A stretch of 64,000 bases of DNA from positions 1,426,001-1,490,000 of the forward strand of contig NZ_FOYT01000001.1 of assembly GCF_900112175.1 (NCBI RefSeq), read 5' to 3'. The notes under the pieces are model-generated. The model made no database searches. It was not told where the DNA came from and saw only the letters and a program-made list of their open reading frames with translations. This DNA comes from Halogeometricum rufum (lineage in GTDB: Archaea > Halobacteriota > Halobacteria > Halobacteriales > Haloferacaceae). Shown piece after piece: positions 33,278 to 42,479 of this stretch. The position numbers and the translations under genes are program-made. Numbering within the stretch: position 1 is the first letter of the stretch; every line of letters starts with the position of its first letter.

Positions 33278-34225
33278 GTGACGCTACTCGTCCCGTTGCA
33301 GGGGCTGAACCCGGTCCAGTTCCTCGTCAACGGAATCGTGTTCAGCAGCGTCATCGTGCTGGCCTCCATCGGCCTGTCGCTCGTGTACAGCATCGCCGAC
33401 TTCGCCAACTTCGCGCACGGCGACACGATGACCGTCGGGGCGTTCGGCGCACTCGCCGCCGCGGGCGTCCTCGCGCCGGCGATGGAGGGCATCCTCGTGC
33501 TCGGCTTCCCGGTGTGGATGTTCGTCGCACTGGTCGCCGGGATGGCCGCCGCCGCCGTCGTCGTCGTCCTGACGGAGTTCGTCATCTACCGTCCCCTCGA
33601 CACGGGCTCCATCGAACTCCTCATCACGAGCATCGGGGTGGCGCTCGCGTACCGCGCGGTCATCTTCCTCGCGTTCGGGACGGGCGCCTCGCGGTACGGC
33701 GTCCCCCGCGAGGGCCCGATACCGGCGGTTCGCGAGGTACTGAATCTCGCGGTGACGCCCCGACAGGTCGTCGCCGTCGTCTCGGCGCTCGTCCTCGTGG
33801 GCGGGCTCCACGTCGTCCTGCAGTACACGACGCTCGGCCGGAAGATGCGCGCCACCGCCGACGACCCGAACCTCGCTCGTGTGAGCGGGATTCGGACGAA
33901 GGAGGTCATCATCGCCATGTGGGTCATCGGCGGTGCGCTGGCCGCCGCGGGCGGCGTCTTCCTCGGTCTGGAGACGCTGGTCCGCCCGCGCATGGGCTTC
34001 GACATCCTGCTCATCGTGTTCGCGGCTGTCATCCTCGGCGGCATCGGCTCCGTCTACGGCGCGATGCTCGGCGGCCTCGTCATCGGGATGCTGTACGAAC
34101 TGACGCCGCTGTTCAGCCTCGTCGGCATCCCCATCGGCACCGAGTACGCCGCCGCCGTCGCGTTCGTCATCATGGTCGTCATCTTGCTGGTCCGGCCGCA
34201 GGGAATCGCGGGTGATGCGACGTGA
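33278..34225 (+). CDS. ABC transporter permease (LivH type)
   Basis: A 315-residue membrane permease with about eight hydrophobic segments. It starts at GTG after a GGGAGGCGAG ribosome-binding region. The family signatures are the first helix ...VFSSVIVLASIGLSLVYSIADFANFAHGDTMTVGAF and the cytoplasmic coupling loop GRKMRATADDPNLARVSGI. It forms the transmembrane channel with the LivM-type protein. Its stop overlaps the next start by 4 bases. Confidence 0.93.
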   Translation: MTLLVPLQGLNPVQFLVNGIVFSSVIVLASIGLSLVYSIADFANFAHGDTMTVGAFGALAAAGVLAPAMEGILVLGFPVWMFVALVAGMAAAAVVVVLTEFVIYRPLDTGSIELLITSIGVALAYRAVIFLAFGTGASRYGVPREGPIPAVREVLNLAVTPRQVVAVVSALVLVGGLHVVLQYTTLGRKMRATADDPNLARVSGIRTKEVIIAMWVIGGALAAAGGVFLGLETLVRPRMGFDILLIVFAAVILGGIGSVYGAMLGGLVIGMLYELTPLFSLVGIPIGTEYAAAVAFVIMVVILLVRPQGIAGDAT

Positions 34226-35310
34226 CCGACGCGGAATCCGCGGCCGACGGCGGGACGGAACGCGGCGGTCTGTACGACCGCCTCGTTCGCTCGCAGAGCG
34301 AGCGCAACGTCCTCGCGGGCGTCGCGGGCGCGACGGCAATCCTGCTGTTGGCGACGGCGCTCGGCGTCGTCCGCCTGCCGTTCCTCCTGTCGCTACTGTC
34401 GCTGGCCGGGATGTACGTCCTGTTGACGCTCGGACTGAACGTCCAGTGGGGCTACGCGGGCCTCATCAACTTCTCCGTCGCCGCGTTCTGGGGCATCGGC
34501 GCCTACTCGGCGGCGCTGTTGAGCGCGCCCACGTCGCCGCTCGGACTCGGGTTGCACCCCGTCGTCGGCTTCCTCGCGGCCATCGTCGTCTCCGCGATAG
34601 TCGCCGTCCTCATCGGCATCCCGACGCTGCGACTGCGCGAGGACTACCTCGCCATCGCCTCGCTGGGACTCGCCGAGGTGGTGCGCCGAATCATCCTCAA
34701 CGAGGAGCAGTGGACCGCCGGCTCCAGCGGTATCTCGGGCATCCCCCGACTCTTGGAGTCGCTGCCGCTGACGCAGAACGCGACGAACGTCGGCGTCGTC
34801 GTCGTCCTCATCGGCCTCGTCTACGTCTTCCTGCGACGCGTCCACCGGTCGCCGTGGGGGCGCGTCCTCCGGACGATTCGGTCCGACGAGGACCTCGCGA
34901 AGGCGCTGGGGAAGAACACCTACGCGTTCAAGATGCAGGCGTTCGTCCTCGGGTCGGTCATCATGGCCATCGCGGGGGCGTTCTACGTCCACGTCAACCT
35001 CTACATCGACCCCTCGGACCTCGTCCCCCTGACGACGTTCTACATCTGGGTCGCCGTCATCCTCGGCGGCACCGGGTCGAACCGCGGCGCGGTCCTCGGC
35101 GCGGCGACGGTCATCGCCATCCGCGAGGGGACGCGCTTCCTGAACGACGTGCAGGCGTTCACCGCCCTCGGCCTCGACCTGGCACCGCTCAGACTGCTGC
35201 TCGTCGGCCTGCTCATCATCCTCGTCGTCCGCCTGCGGCCCGAAGGGCTGCTGCCGCCGCGCGACGAACTCATCTGGCCCGGCGCGCGCCGGGGGGAGGG
35301 TGAGGAATGA
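34222..35310 (+). CDS. ABC transporter permease (LivM type)
   Basis: A 362-residue permease beginning at GTG. It has about ten membrane segments, GLNVQWGYAGLINFSVAAFWGIGAYSAA near the first helices, the coupling loop GRVLRTIRSDEDLAKALGKNTYAFKMQAFVLGS and the final GLLPPRDEL tail. It pairs with the LivH-type permease. The start and stop overlap both neighbours by 4 bases, so the operon is tightly coupled. Confidence 0.93.
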   Translation: MTDAESAADGGTERGGLYDRLVRSQSERNVLAGVAGATAILLLATALGVVRLPFLLSLLSLAGMYVLLTLGLNVQWGYAGLINFSVAAFWGIGAYSAALLSAPTSPLGLGLHPVVGFLAAIVVSAIVAVLIGIPTLRLREDYLAIASLGLAEVVRRIILNEEQWTAGSSGISGIPRLLESLPLTQNATNVGVVVVLIGLVYVFLRRVHRSPWGRVLRTIRSDEDLAKALGKNTYAFKMQAFVLGSVIMAIAGAFYVHVNLYIDPSDLVPLTTFYIWVAVILGGTGSNRGAVLGAATVIAIREGTRFLNDVQAFTALGLDLAPLRLLLVGLLIILVVRLRPEGLLPPRDELIWPGARRGEGEE

Positions 35311-36143
35311 GCGACCACGCCGGACAGACCGGCAGTCACGAGGAGATGACGTACGAGGGTGCGAACCTCGGGAAGTCCGACCCGGTGTTGCGGACGGAGG
35401 ACCTCCGGAAGACGTTCGGCGGACTGGTCGCCACGGACGACGTCTCGGTCGAAGTCGAACGCGGCTCCATCACCGGCATGATCGGTCCGAACGGCGCGGG
35501 CAAGTCCACGCTGTTCAACCTCATCTCGGGGTTCTACGACCTCGACGGCGGCCGCGTCTGGGTGAACGACACCGAGGTGACGGAGCTGAAACCGTACGAG
35601 ACCGCCAGACAGGGACTGGTGCGGACGTTCCAGACGCCGAGACGGTTGGAGGGGATGTCCGTCCGCGAGGCGATGCTCGTCGGCGCGACGAACCAGTCGG
35701 GCGAGTCCATCCTCCCCCTGTGGCTGTCGCCGTCGACGGTGACTCAGGAGGAACGCGCGAACGTCGAACGCGCGGAGCGACTGCTCGACCGGTTCGAGAT
35801 AGGCCATCTCATCGACCAGCCCTCGACCGAACTCTCCGGCGGGCAGTTGAAGCTCGTCGAACTCGCGCGGGCGTTCACGACGGACCCCGACATCCTGCTG
35901 CTCGACGAACCCGTCGCCGGGGTCAACCCGACGCTCGCGAACGACATCAAGCGGTTCATCCGCGAACTCAACGAGGAGGGCCAGACCTTCCTCATCATCG
36001 AACACGACATGCCGTTCATCATGGACCTCGCAGACCCGGTCATCGTCCTCGACCAGGGCAAAGTGCTGATGGAAGGGACGCCGGAGGCGGTTCGCTCCGA
36101 CCAGCGCGTCATCGACGCCTATCTCGGAGGTGCCGGCCCGTGA
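35307..36143 (+). CDS. ABC transporter ATPase (LivG type)
   Basis: A 278-residue ATPase subunit. Walker A GPNGAGKSTLFNL is near residue 65, signature LSGGQLKLVELARAF, Walker B ILLLDEPVAGVNP and switch His in IIEHDMPFI. The spacing between Walker A and the signature includes the long LivG-type insert (TFQTPRRLEGMSV...). It energises the amino-acid importer together with the LivF-type subunit, whose GTG overlaps this stop. Confidence 0.93.
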   Translation: MSDHAGQTGSHEEMTYEGANLGKSDPVLRTEDLRKTFGGLVATDDVSVEVERGSITGMIGPNGAGKSTLFNLISGFYDLDGGRVWVNDTEVTELKPYETARQGLVRTFQTPRRLEGMSVREAMLVGATNQSGESILPLWLSPSTVTQEERANVERAERLLDRFEIGHLIDQPSTELSGGQLKLVELARAFTTDPDILLLDEPVAGVNPTLANDIKRFIRELNEEGQTFLIIEHDMPFIMDLADPVIVLDQGKVLMEGTPEAVRSDQRVIDAYLGGAGP

Positions 36144-36892
36144 GTTCCGAAGACGCGGTCACCGAGGCGCGCGTCGAACGCGCGCTCGACGTCTCGGGCG
36201 TCGACTCCGGCTACGGCGAGGCACAGGTGCTCCACGACCTGAACCTCCACCTGAACCGCGAGGAGATCGTCTGTCTCATCGGCCCGAACGGGGCCGGCAA
36301 GTCCACGGTGCTGAAGACCATCTTCGGGCTCCTGAAGCCGTGGACGGGGACCGTCAGACTGGACGGCGAGGACATCACGGGCACCGAACCCGAGGACCTC
36401 GTCCGCATGGGCGTCGGCTACGTCCCGCAGGTGGACAACGTGTTCGGCTCGCTCACCATCGACGAGAACCTCCGCATGGGCGGCGTCGCCCGAAGCGGCG
36501 GCGTCGAGGAGGTCATCGGGCGACTGTACGACCGCTTCCCCATCCTCGACGACAAGCGCGAGGCGAAGGCGCGGACGCTCTCGGGCGGCCAGCGGCAAGT
36601 GCTCGCGTTCGCCCGCGCGCTGGTGATGGAACCGGACGTGCTCCTCATCGACGAACCGTCGGCGGGGCTGGCACCGAGCATCGTCGCCGACGTGTTCGAA
36701 GACGTGCAGACGGTGAACGAACTGGGAACCGCGATTCTCATGGTCGAACAGAACGCCCGGGAGGGCCTGTCCATCTCCGACCGCGGCTACGTCCTCGACC
36801 AGGGCACCGTCGCCTACGAGGACGAGGCCGACGGACTGCTCGACAACCCCGAGGTGTCGCAACTGTACCTCGGCGGCGCGGACTACGAGTAG
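36140..36892 (+). CDS. ABC transporter ATPase (LivF type)
   Basis: A 250-residue ATPase that starts at GTG overlapping the preceding stop by 4 bases. Walker A GPNGAGKSTVLKTIF, Q-loop YVPQVDNVF, signature LSGGQRQVLAFARAL, Walker B VLLIDEPSAGLAP and the LivF end VSQLYLGG are present. It completes the five-gene importer. Confidence 0.93.
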   Translation: MSSEDAVTEARVERALDVSGVDSGYGEAQVLHDLNLHLNREEIVCLIGPNGAGKSTVLKTIFGLLKPWTGTVRLDGEDITGTEPEDLVRMGVGYVPQVDNVFGSLTIDENLRMGGVARSGGVEEVIGRLYDRFPILDDKREAKARTLSGGQRQVLAFARALVMEPDVLLIDEPSAGLAPSIVADVFEDVQTVNELGTAILMVEQNAREGLSISDRGYVLDQGTVAYEDEADGLLDNPEVSQLYLGGADYE

Positions 36893-36896
36893 TCCC

Positions 36897-38363
36897 TCAC
36901 CGTCCGTTTCGTTTCCGAATCACCGCGACGGCGAGTAGCAACGCCGCGACGGCGGAGAGCACCCCGAATCCGGGCGTTCCGGTCTCGCTCGTCCCCGTCT
37001 CGACCGTCTCCGCTCCCGCCGTCCCGTCTTCGCCGGTCGGCGACGCCGTCTCGTGGGGCGTCTCCGTCGCCGCCTCGGTCCCGGTGGTCGTCCCGGCCGA
37101 CTCGAGCGTCCGAACGGGGACCCGCGCCGAGAGGTCGGGGTCGCCGCGGACGTGCCACGACACGTCCTCGTCGGTCAGGTTCCCGCTCCCGTCGGCGTCC
37201 CACATCACGAAGACGAAGGCGGTCCCGTCCTCCGTGACGGCCTCGCGACTCGCGTACAGCGTACGATTGACCGCCTCGCCCTCGGGGACGGGTGCGACGA
37301 CTGGCGGCCCGTCGTCGCCGACGGCGAGGAAGCCGTCGTCGGGCAGGCGGACCGTCCCGTCGACGCGGACCTCGCCGTCGCGTTCGCCTCCCTCGACGAC
37401 GGCGGCCGAGAGGTTCCCCATCCGCGGCATCTCGCCGACGACGACGGTCTGCCTCCACAGCGTTCCCTCGGGGCGTTCGACCGACAGCCGGAACGTGTCC
37501 GTCGGCGACAACGACCCGACGGAGAGGGTCGCCGCGAACGTCGACGGTCCGTGCGGTTCGGAGTCGTTGGCCGCGTCGGTGACGACGCGGTCTGTCGCCA
37601 GTACGGTCCCGTTCGCGTCGACGGCGCGGACGGTCAGCGTCGTATTCGCCCGCGCCGCGGTCGACCCGTTCACGGAGACGACGGTGGCGTTCGGGGCGAG
37701 GACGGTCGGCCTGCCGTCCAGTTCGAGCGAGGGCGACCGACTGTCGAGGTCCGTGTCGAGATGTTCGAAGACCACGTCGGCGGTCGATACCTGTCGGCCG
37801 CCGTCGCCCGCGGGCGCTTCGAGGACGACCCTGAACGACATGTGGTCGAGGTCGTAGTCGAGTCGGTCGCCGTCGTCGGCGACGAGCGTGACGTTTCTGG
37901 TGTCCACGAGGAGGAAGAACGTCTCGTTCGCCGGGTCCGGGACGACTCGGACGTCGCTCCGGCGGAGGGAGACGAACGCCTGTCGACGCTCCGGCGTCAC
38001 CGCGAACTGGGCGACGGAGAGGTTCGCGTCCGTCTCGTTCACCGCGCGGAACAGCCGTTCGGTGGCGTTCGCCCCGTCGCTGGCCTCGTAGGCTCGGGTC
38101 AGCCCTGGAGAGCGGAGTTCGACGAGGAGGCGGTCGCCGGGGAGTAGGTACGGCGGGTCGAACGTGGCGCCCGCGGCGCGCGCGCGGCGGACGGCCGTCG
38201 CGTTCGAGAGTGTGCCGGTAGCGTTCCCGCCGACGACGGCGACGGAGACGTTGCCGTCGGGCGCGTCGGGCGGTTGGTGGTCCGCGACGGCGACGCCGGT
38301 CGCCGCGGCGAGGAGGACGGCGGTCGTCACCGCTCCGAGGAGGGCCAATCGGGCGGACTGCAT
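36897..38363 (-). CDS. PGF-CTERM surface protein
   Basis: A 488-residue secreted glycoprotein-like protein. It has an N-terminal signal (LALLGAVTTAVLLAAATGVAVA) and a beta-rich extracellular domain with many N-x-S/T sequons. Towards the end (about residues 320-420) is a DUF7282-like stretch, followed by a Thr/Glu-rich linker (about 430-460) and the C-terminal sorting signal TPGFGVLSAVAALLLAVAVIRKRNGR, a PGF motif, hydrophobic helix and basic end. In haloarchaea archaeosortase A replaces this tail with a lipid. It should sit on the cell surface. The function is unknown. Confidence 0.87.
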   Translation of the reverse strand: MQSARLALLGAVTTAVLLAAATGVAVADHQPPDAPDGNVSVAVVGGNATGTLSNATAVRRARAAGATFDPPYLLPGDRLLVELRSPGLTRAYEASDGANATERLFRAVNETDANLSVAQFAVTPERRQAFVSLRRSDVRVVPDPANETFFLLVDTRNVTLVADDGDRLDYDLDHMSFRVVLEAPAGDGGRQVSTADVVFEHLDTDLDSRSPSLELDGRPTVLAPNATVVSVNGSTAARANTTLTVRAVDANGTVLATDRVVTDAANDSEPHGPSTFAATLSVGSLSPTDTFRLSVERPEGTLWRQTVVVGEMPRMGNLSAAVVEGGERDGEVRVDGTVRLPDDGFLAVGDDGPPVVAPVPEGEAVNRTLYASREAVTEDGTAFVFVMWDADGSGNLTDEDVSWHVRGDPDLSARVPVRTLESAGTTTGTEAATETPHETASPTGEDGTAGAETVETGTSETGTPGFGVLSAVAALLLAVAVIRKRNGR

Positions 38364-38528
38364 GCGGTGATGCTCTCGATACAGCAGCAAATATCCACCG
38401 CCGGCGGCGGGGCAGATGCGGCCCGCCGCTTCAGTCCGTCGCCGCCGCGCATCGCGGATTTTTTCACTATCTCCAGCGTTGTATATACGGCCACCAAAGT
38501 CACGAGTGGTGGGGTCGTAGTGAGCAGT

Positions 38529-38939
38529 ATGTCAGAGTCAGTAGTCTCTCTCGACGACGCGATGGACGAAGAGCTAGACGTCTCCACGGACGAACTCACC
38601 GCACAGGAGGAGAGCGCGCTCCGTCGAGTTCGCTTCCTCGCGGACCTGATGGACGAGGCGGTGACGATTCCCGGCACGAACAAGGGAATCGGCCTCGACT
38701 CCCTCGTCGGTCTCCTCCCGGTGTCGGGTGACCTCGTGACCGGCGCCGTCTCGCTCTACACCGTCGCGGAGGCGGCGCGCGCCGGTGCCGACAAGGGCGT
38801 CATCGCGAAGATGCTGTTCAACATCGTCGTCGACGTCGGCGTCGGTTCGATTCCGGTGCTGGGCGACGTCTTCGACGTCTTCTGGAAGTCGAACGTCAAG
38901 AACGCGGACCTCTTCGAGAAGCACCTCACGGGGCAGTAA
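38529..38939 (+). CDS. DUF4112 domain protein
   Basis: A 136-residue protein with the DUF4112 core (LADLMDEAVTIPGTNKGIGLDSLVGLLPVSGDLVTGAVSLYTVAEAARAGADKGVIAKMLFNIVVDVGVGSIPVLGDVFDVFWKSN). The hydrophobic Gly-rich helices suggest membrane association. The N-terminal ~35 residues are acidic. The function is unknown. TATATA-like TGTATATAC lies about 45 bases upstream of the ATG. Confidence 0.88.
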   Translation: MSESVVSLDDAMDEELDVSTDELTAQEESALRRVRFLADLMDEAVTIPGTNKGIGLDSLVGLLPVSGDLVTGAVSLYTVAEAARAGADKGVIAKMLFNIVVDVGVGSIPVLGDVFDVFWKSNVKNADLFEKHLTGQ

Positions 38940-38945
38940 CGCGGC

Positions 38946-39092
38946 TCACAGCGCGTCGTCGAGCCAGTCGTAGACGACGCCGTGCGCCAGCGAGGGGTTG
39001 CCGAGTTGGCAGTGGTCGGCCGCGCCCTCTTCTTCGGTGAACACGCGGAGCGTCTGGTAGTCGAATGTGCGGTCGTCGAAGCGGAGGCGCAT
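38946..39092 (-). pseudogene. C-terminal remnant of an alpha/beta hydrolase
   Basis: A 48-residue open frame. It contains EEEGAADHCQLGNPSLAHGVVYDWLDD, which looks like the very end of an alpha/beta hydrolase: HCQ holds the catalytic His, and LAH...VYDWL is the last helix. The nucleophile and all of the N-terminal fold are missing, and nothing upstream resembles them. It lies between DUF4112 and the RIO-like kinase. The likely history is deletion of the rest of the gene, although a short real protein cannot be excluded. Confidence 0.6.
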
Positions 39093-39132
39093 AGGAGAGG
39101 ATGGCGACGCCAGGAGAAAACGGCTCCCGCGG

Positions 39133-39930
39133 TCAGGACGCTCGGTGCCCGATGACGCCCTTCAGCGCGGCGGCGTCGAAGTCGTGGTCGGGACGGATGT
39201 TGACGAAGTCGAGGAAGTCGAGAGCGTCGAGGAGGGCCGTCGCCTCGTAGGACTCCAGAGCGGCGTCGACGGTGGCCTTCGCGCCGATGAGCGGTTCGAT
39301 AGCCGCGATGGCGCACGCGAGGTCGTACGACTTCGCGTCGGCCGCCCCCTCCTCGCTCACGTTCGTCGCGTCGATGAAGTACACCTCGTCGTCGACGATG
39401 AGGACGTTCTCCGCGCGCAGGTCGCCGTGGACGAGGTTGTGGTCGTGCATCGTCCGGAGCGAGGCGAACACCGCGGGCGCGAGTCGGGCCTCGGTCTCGC
39501 GGCCGAGTTCGTCCAGCGTCCGGAAGTCGTCGAGGTACTCGAGGACGAGGACGCCGAGACCCTGCACCTCGAACGCCTCGACGGGTTCGGGCGCGTTCAG
39601 CCCGATGTCGCGCATCCGGCGCGTCGCCTCCAGTTCGTGCTCGGCCATCTCCAACGGCGTCCCGAAGTGTTCGAAGAAGCCCTCGGTGCCCGAAGAGAAC
39701 GCGCCGAGGTTCCGGCCGGTGGTGAAGAGCGCGTGGACCAGCGAGTTCTGCCGCGAGACGACCTTCACGAACCACTCGTCGTCGACGACCATCGGCGTCG
39801 AGAGCCAGTTGTCGGCCTCCAGAAAGCGGACGTGCAACTCCTCGCGTCCGTACCGTTCGCGCAACTCGCGGACGACGGCCTCCAGTCGGGGCCAGTCCAC
39901 GCGCCCCCTGACGAGGCGGCGGAGTTCCAT
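39133..39930 (-). CDS. RIO-like protein kinase
   Basis: A 265-residue atypical kinase. The catalytic loop is HGDLRAENVL (Asp170, Asn175), the metal-binding Asp is Asp187 in YFIDATN, and Lys56 in FVKVVSR is the likely ATP-binding Lys. It is shorter than Rio1 and Rio2 and lacks the Rio2 N-terminal winged helix, so it is a divergent member. Roles may be in ribosome maturation or signalling, and the substrate is unknown. The ATG at 39930 is the best start, since further residues upstream are not conserved. Confidence 0.82.
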   Translation of the reverse strand: MELRRLVRGRVDWPRLEAVVRELRERYGREELHVRFLEADNWLSTPMVVDDEWFVKVVSRQNSLVHALFTTGRNLGAFSSGTEGFFEHFGTPLEMAEHELEATRRMRDIGLNAPEPVEAFEVQGLGVLVLEYLDDFRTLDELGRETEARLAPAVFASLRTMHDHNLVHGDLRAENVLIVDDEVYFIDATNVSEEGAADAKSYDLACAIAAIEPLIGAKATVDAALESYEATALLDALDFLDFVNIRPDHDFDAAALKGVIGHRAS

Positions 39931-40014
39931 ACCACCGGGTAAGGACCGCCGCGGGTTTAACTGTCCTGTCGGCAGCACGGCGTGCGAATCGCCGGACGGA
40001 ACCGACGACCCGCG

Positions 40015-40449
40015 TCAGTCCTCGGCGCGGACGGTCATCACCGGCACGTCGGCGGTGCGGACGATGCGTTCGGCGACGCTCCCGATCAGGTAGCGGTCGA
40101 TACCGGTCCGACCGTGCGTCCCCATCACGACGAGGTCACAACCCGCCTCGGCGGCGTAGTCGCGTATCTCGTTGCCCGGGATGCCCGTCCTGACGGCCGT
40201 CGTCGCCTCGACGCCCGCCGAGCGGATTCCCTCGGCCACCCGTTCGACCACCGCGTCGCCGTGGTCCTGTCCCGCCTCGTGGACCGCCTCGGCGTCGAGT
40301 GCCCACTCGCCCTGTCCGCTCACGCGCACGTCGACGACGTAGAGGACGTGCACCTCGGCGTCGTACTTCGAGGCCAGGTCGACGGCGTGGTCGACCGCTG
40401 CTTCGGCGCACTCGCTGCCGTCCGTCGGCACCAGAATTCGCTCGTACAT
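40015..40449 (-). CDS. Universal stress protein (UspA family)
   Basis: A 144-residue Usp-fold protein with the usual start ILVPTDGSECAEAAVDHAVDLA and the nucleotide-binding end VVMGTHGRTGIDRYLIGSVAERIVRTADVPVMTV, a full G-2x-G-9x-G(S) pattern that predicts ATP binding. It is the second Usp in the window and only distantly like the one at 30317. It is divergent from the acyl-CoA dehydrogenase gene. Confidence 0.93.
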   Translation of the reverse strand: MYERILVPTDGSECAEAAVDHAVDLASKYDAEVHVLYVVDVRVSGQGEWALDAEAVHEAGQDHGDAVVERVAEGIRSAGVEATTAVRTGIPGNEIRDYAAEAGCDLVVMGTHGRTGIDRYLIGSVAERIVRTADVPVMTVRAED

Positions 40450-40533
40450 GGGCGGCGATTCACGTTCCCCCGCCATAATCGCGGCGGAGTCTCGGCCGTC
40501 GGTTCGGCGGGTTCCTCACGGTCGTTCGATTGG

Positions 40534-40539
40534 TTTATT
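40534..40539 (+). promoter_or_regulatory. TATA box of the acyl-CoA dehydrogenase gene
   Basis: TTTATT lies 25-30 bases before the ATG at 40564, as for leaderless haloarchaeal genes. Confidence 0.6.
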
Positions 40540-40563
40540 GGGCCGTCGGCGGAACGAACGGGT

Positions 40564-41706
40564 ATGGACTTCGAGTTACCCTCCGAGCACCGGATGATAC
40601 GCGACACCGTCCGGGAGTTCTGCGAGGAGGAGATTTCCCCCATCGCACAGGAGATAGAGGACGAACACCGCTTCCCCGAGGAAGTGTTCGACGAACTCGC
40701 CGCCCTCGACATGCTCGGCGTCCCCGTCTCCGAGGAGTACGGCGGCCTCGGCGGCGACCAGTTGATGTACGCCCTCGTCACGGAGGAACTGGGCCGCGTC
40801 TCCGGCGGTATCGGGCTCTCGTACGCCGCACACGTCTCGCTGGCGTCGAAGCCCATCGAGATGTTCGGCACCGAGGAACAGAAGGAGCGGTGGCTCCGCC
40901 CCCTCGCCGAGGGCGAGCACATGGGCGCGTGGGCACTCACCGAACCCGGGTCGGGGTCGGACGCCAGCGACATGGACACGACCGCGGAGAAGGACGGCGA
41001 CGAGTGGGTGCTGAACGGCACGAAGCAGTTCATCACGAACGCGAACGTCGCCGGGTCGGTCCTCGTGAAGGCCGTCACCGCCCCCGGAGAGGGCTACGAC
41101 GGCATTTCGACGTTCATCGTGGACCCGCGGAACGACGACGGGTTCGAGGTGACCTCCGTGTGGGACAAGATGGGCCTGAACTGCTCGCCCACCTGCGAAC
41201 TCGCGTTCGACGACGTCCGCCTCCCCGAGGACCGCCTGCTCGGCGAGGAGGGCGAGGGCTGGACGCAGACGAAGAAGACGCTGGACGGCGGACGCATCTC
41301 CATCGCCGCCCTCTCGACGGGCCTCGCGCAGGGCGCCTACGAGGCGGCGAAGACGTACGCCGGCGACCGAGAGCAGTTCGGCAAGCCCATCTCGAAGTTC
41401 GACGCCATCCGCGACAAACTCGTCGACATGCACCGGAAGACCGAACGCGCCCGCCTGCTGACCCACAAGGCGGCGACGCGGTACGACGCCGGCGAGTCCG
41501 TGACGCGGGCGTCGGCGCTGGCGAAACTCGACGCGTCGGAGGCCGCCCGCGAAGTCGCCGAGGACGCCGTGCAGGTGCTCGGCGGCTACGGCTACACCGA
41601 GGACTTCGCCCCCCAGCGGTTCTACCGCGACGCCAAACTGATGGAGATAGGCGAGGGGACCAGCGAGATACAGCACCTCGTCATCGGTCGGGAACTGGGG
41701 CTATAG
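40564..41706 (+). CDS. Acyl-CoA dehydrogenase
   Basis: A 380-residue FAD enzyme that removes two hydrogens from an acyl-CoA in fatty-acid or branched-chain amino-acid breakdown, giving electrons to ETF. Signatures are AWALTEPGSGSD (FAD region), YGGLGGDQLMYALVTEELG and the end VQVLGGYGYTEDFAPQRFYRDAKLMEIGEGTSEIQ, where Glu364 sits in the catalytic-base position of the short/medium-chain group. Its last 6 bases overlap the end of a convergent gene. Confidence 0.93.
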   Translation: MDFELPSEHRMIRDTVREFCEEEISPIAQEIEDEHRFPEEVFDELAALDMLGVPVSEEYGGLGGDQLMYALVTEELGRVSGGIGLSYAAHVSLASKPIEMFGTEEQKERWLRPLAEGEHMGAWALTEPGSGSDASDMDTTAEKDGDEWVLNGTKQFITNANVAGSVLVKAVTAPGEGYDGISTFIVDPRNDDGFEVTSVWDKMGLNCSPTCELAFDDVRLPEDRLLGEEGEGWTQTKKTLDGGRISIAALSTGLAQGAYEAAKTYAGDREQFGKPISKFDAIRDKLVDMHRKTERARLLTHKAATRYDAGESVTRASALAKLDASEAAREVAEDAVQVLGGYGYTEDFAPQRFYRDAKLMEIGEGTSEIQHLVIGRELGL

Positions 41707-42207
41707 CGCGAACTCGGACCGCGAGAGGAGCACCGACAGCACCTTCTTCGGGTCGTCCTCCGGCGAGACGCGCCGCGCGTACCAGCGGAGCATCGCCGCG
41801 CAGACGACGCCGATGTCGTCGCTCTCGAAGCGCGCGTCGAACTCCCCCTCGTCGGTGCGCGCCGCGACGTCGAGGAAGTACTCCGGCGACTCGTCGGTCG
41901 CGTCGGCGTCCGCTGGTTCGGCGTCCGTCGCGTCGGCCTTCGCCGACTCGGCCGCTACCGCACCGGCCTCGTTCGTCACCGCACCGGGGTCGGCCACCGC
42001 GACGCCGCCGTCGGTGTCGAGTTCGCCCGTCGGGCGGGCGGACGGGGCGTCCGGTCGGCCGGCCGCGTCAGAGTCTCCGTCGGGCGTCTTCGCCGCGTCG
42101 TCCGGGGGGTCGGTGGCGACGACGTACCGGCCGTCGCCGAGTGCGGTCACGCTCGGGTCTCGCCGGAAGTCCAGTTCCGCCGGCGTGAGGTACGGGCTGT
42201 CGTCCAT
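41701..42207 (-). CDS. Haloarchaeal DUF7500-type protein
   Basis: A 168-residue protein of unknown function. A conserved N-terminal motif (YLTPAELDFRRDPSVTALGDGRYVVATD) is followed by a long Ala/Asp/Pro-rich disordered linker (about residues 35-105), then a helical C-terminal part (CAAMLRWYARRVSPEDDPKKVLSVLLSRSEF). A second gene with the same plan lies at 52819-53391 beside cheY. It converges on the acyl-CoA dehydrogenase gene and the two share 6 bases at their stops. Confidence 0.7.
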   Translation of the reverse strand: MDDSPYLTPAELDFRRDPSVTALGDGRYVVATDPPDDAAKTPDGDSDAAGRPDAPSARPTGELDTDGGVAVADPGAVTNEAGAVAAESAKADATDAEPADADATDESPEYFLDVAARTDEGEFDARFESDDIGVVCAAMLRWYARRVSPEDDPKKVLSVLLSRSEFAL

Positions 42208-42479
42208 ACCGGTGGTAGCCCGCCGACCGGTATCGTTATAGACCGCGTGAACCGCCGCGTTCGAGCCCTAACGAGTCGTTTCGGCGGTGCGTTCGTCGGT
42301 TAGCCTTCGGGTTCCGGGGCCCGACTGACACCCGTTCCCAGTTCTCACCAGTGATATCCGAGGCCGACATTTTAAGGCCGTGTTTTCCGTCGATATCGCC
42401 GAGAAAACCGTCCCTCGCGGAACTCCGCCGGCACCGACGAACGACCGAAAGGAGTCACCACCCCGATGCCACAGAACCG

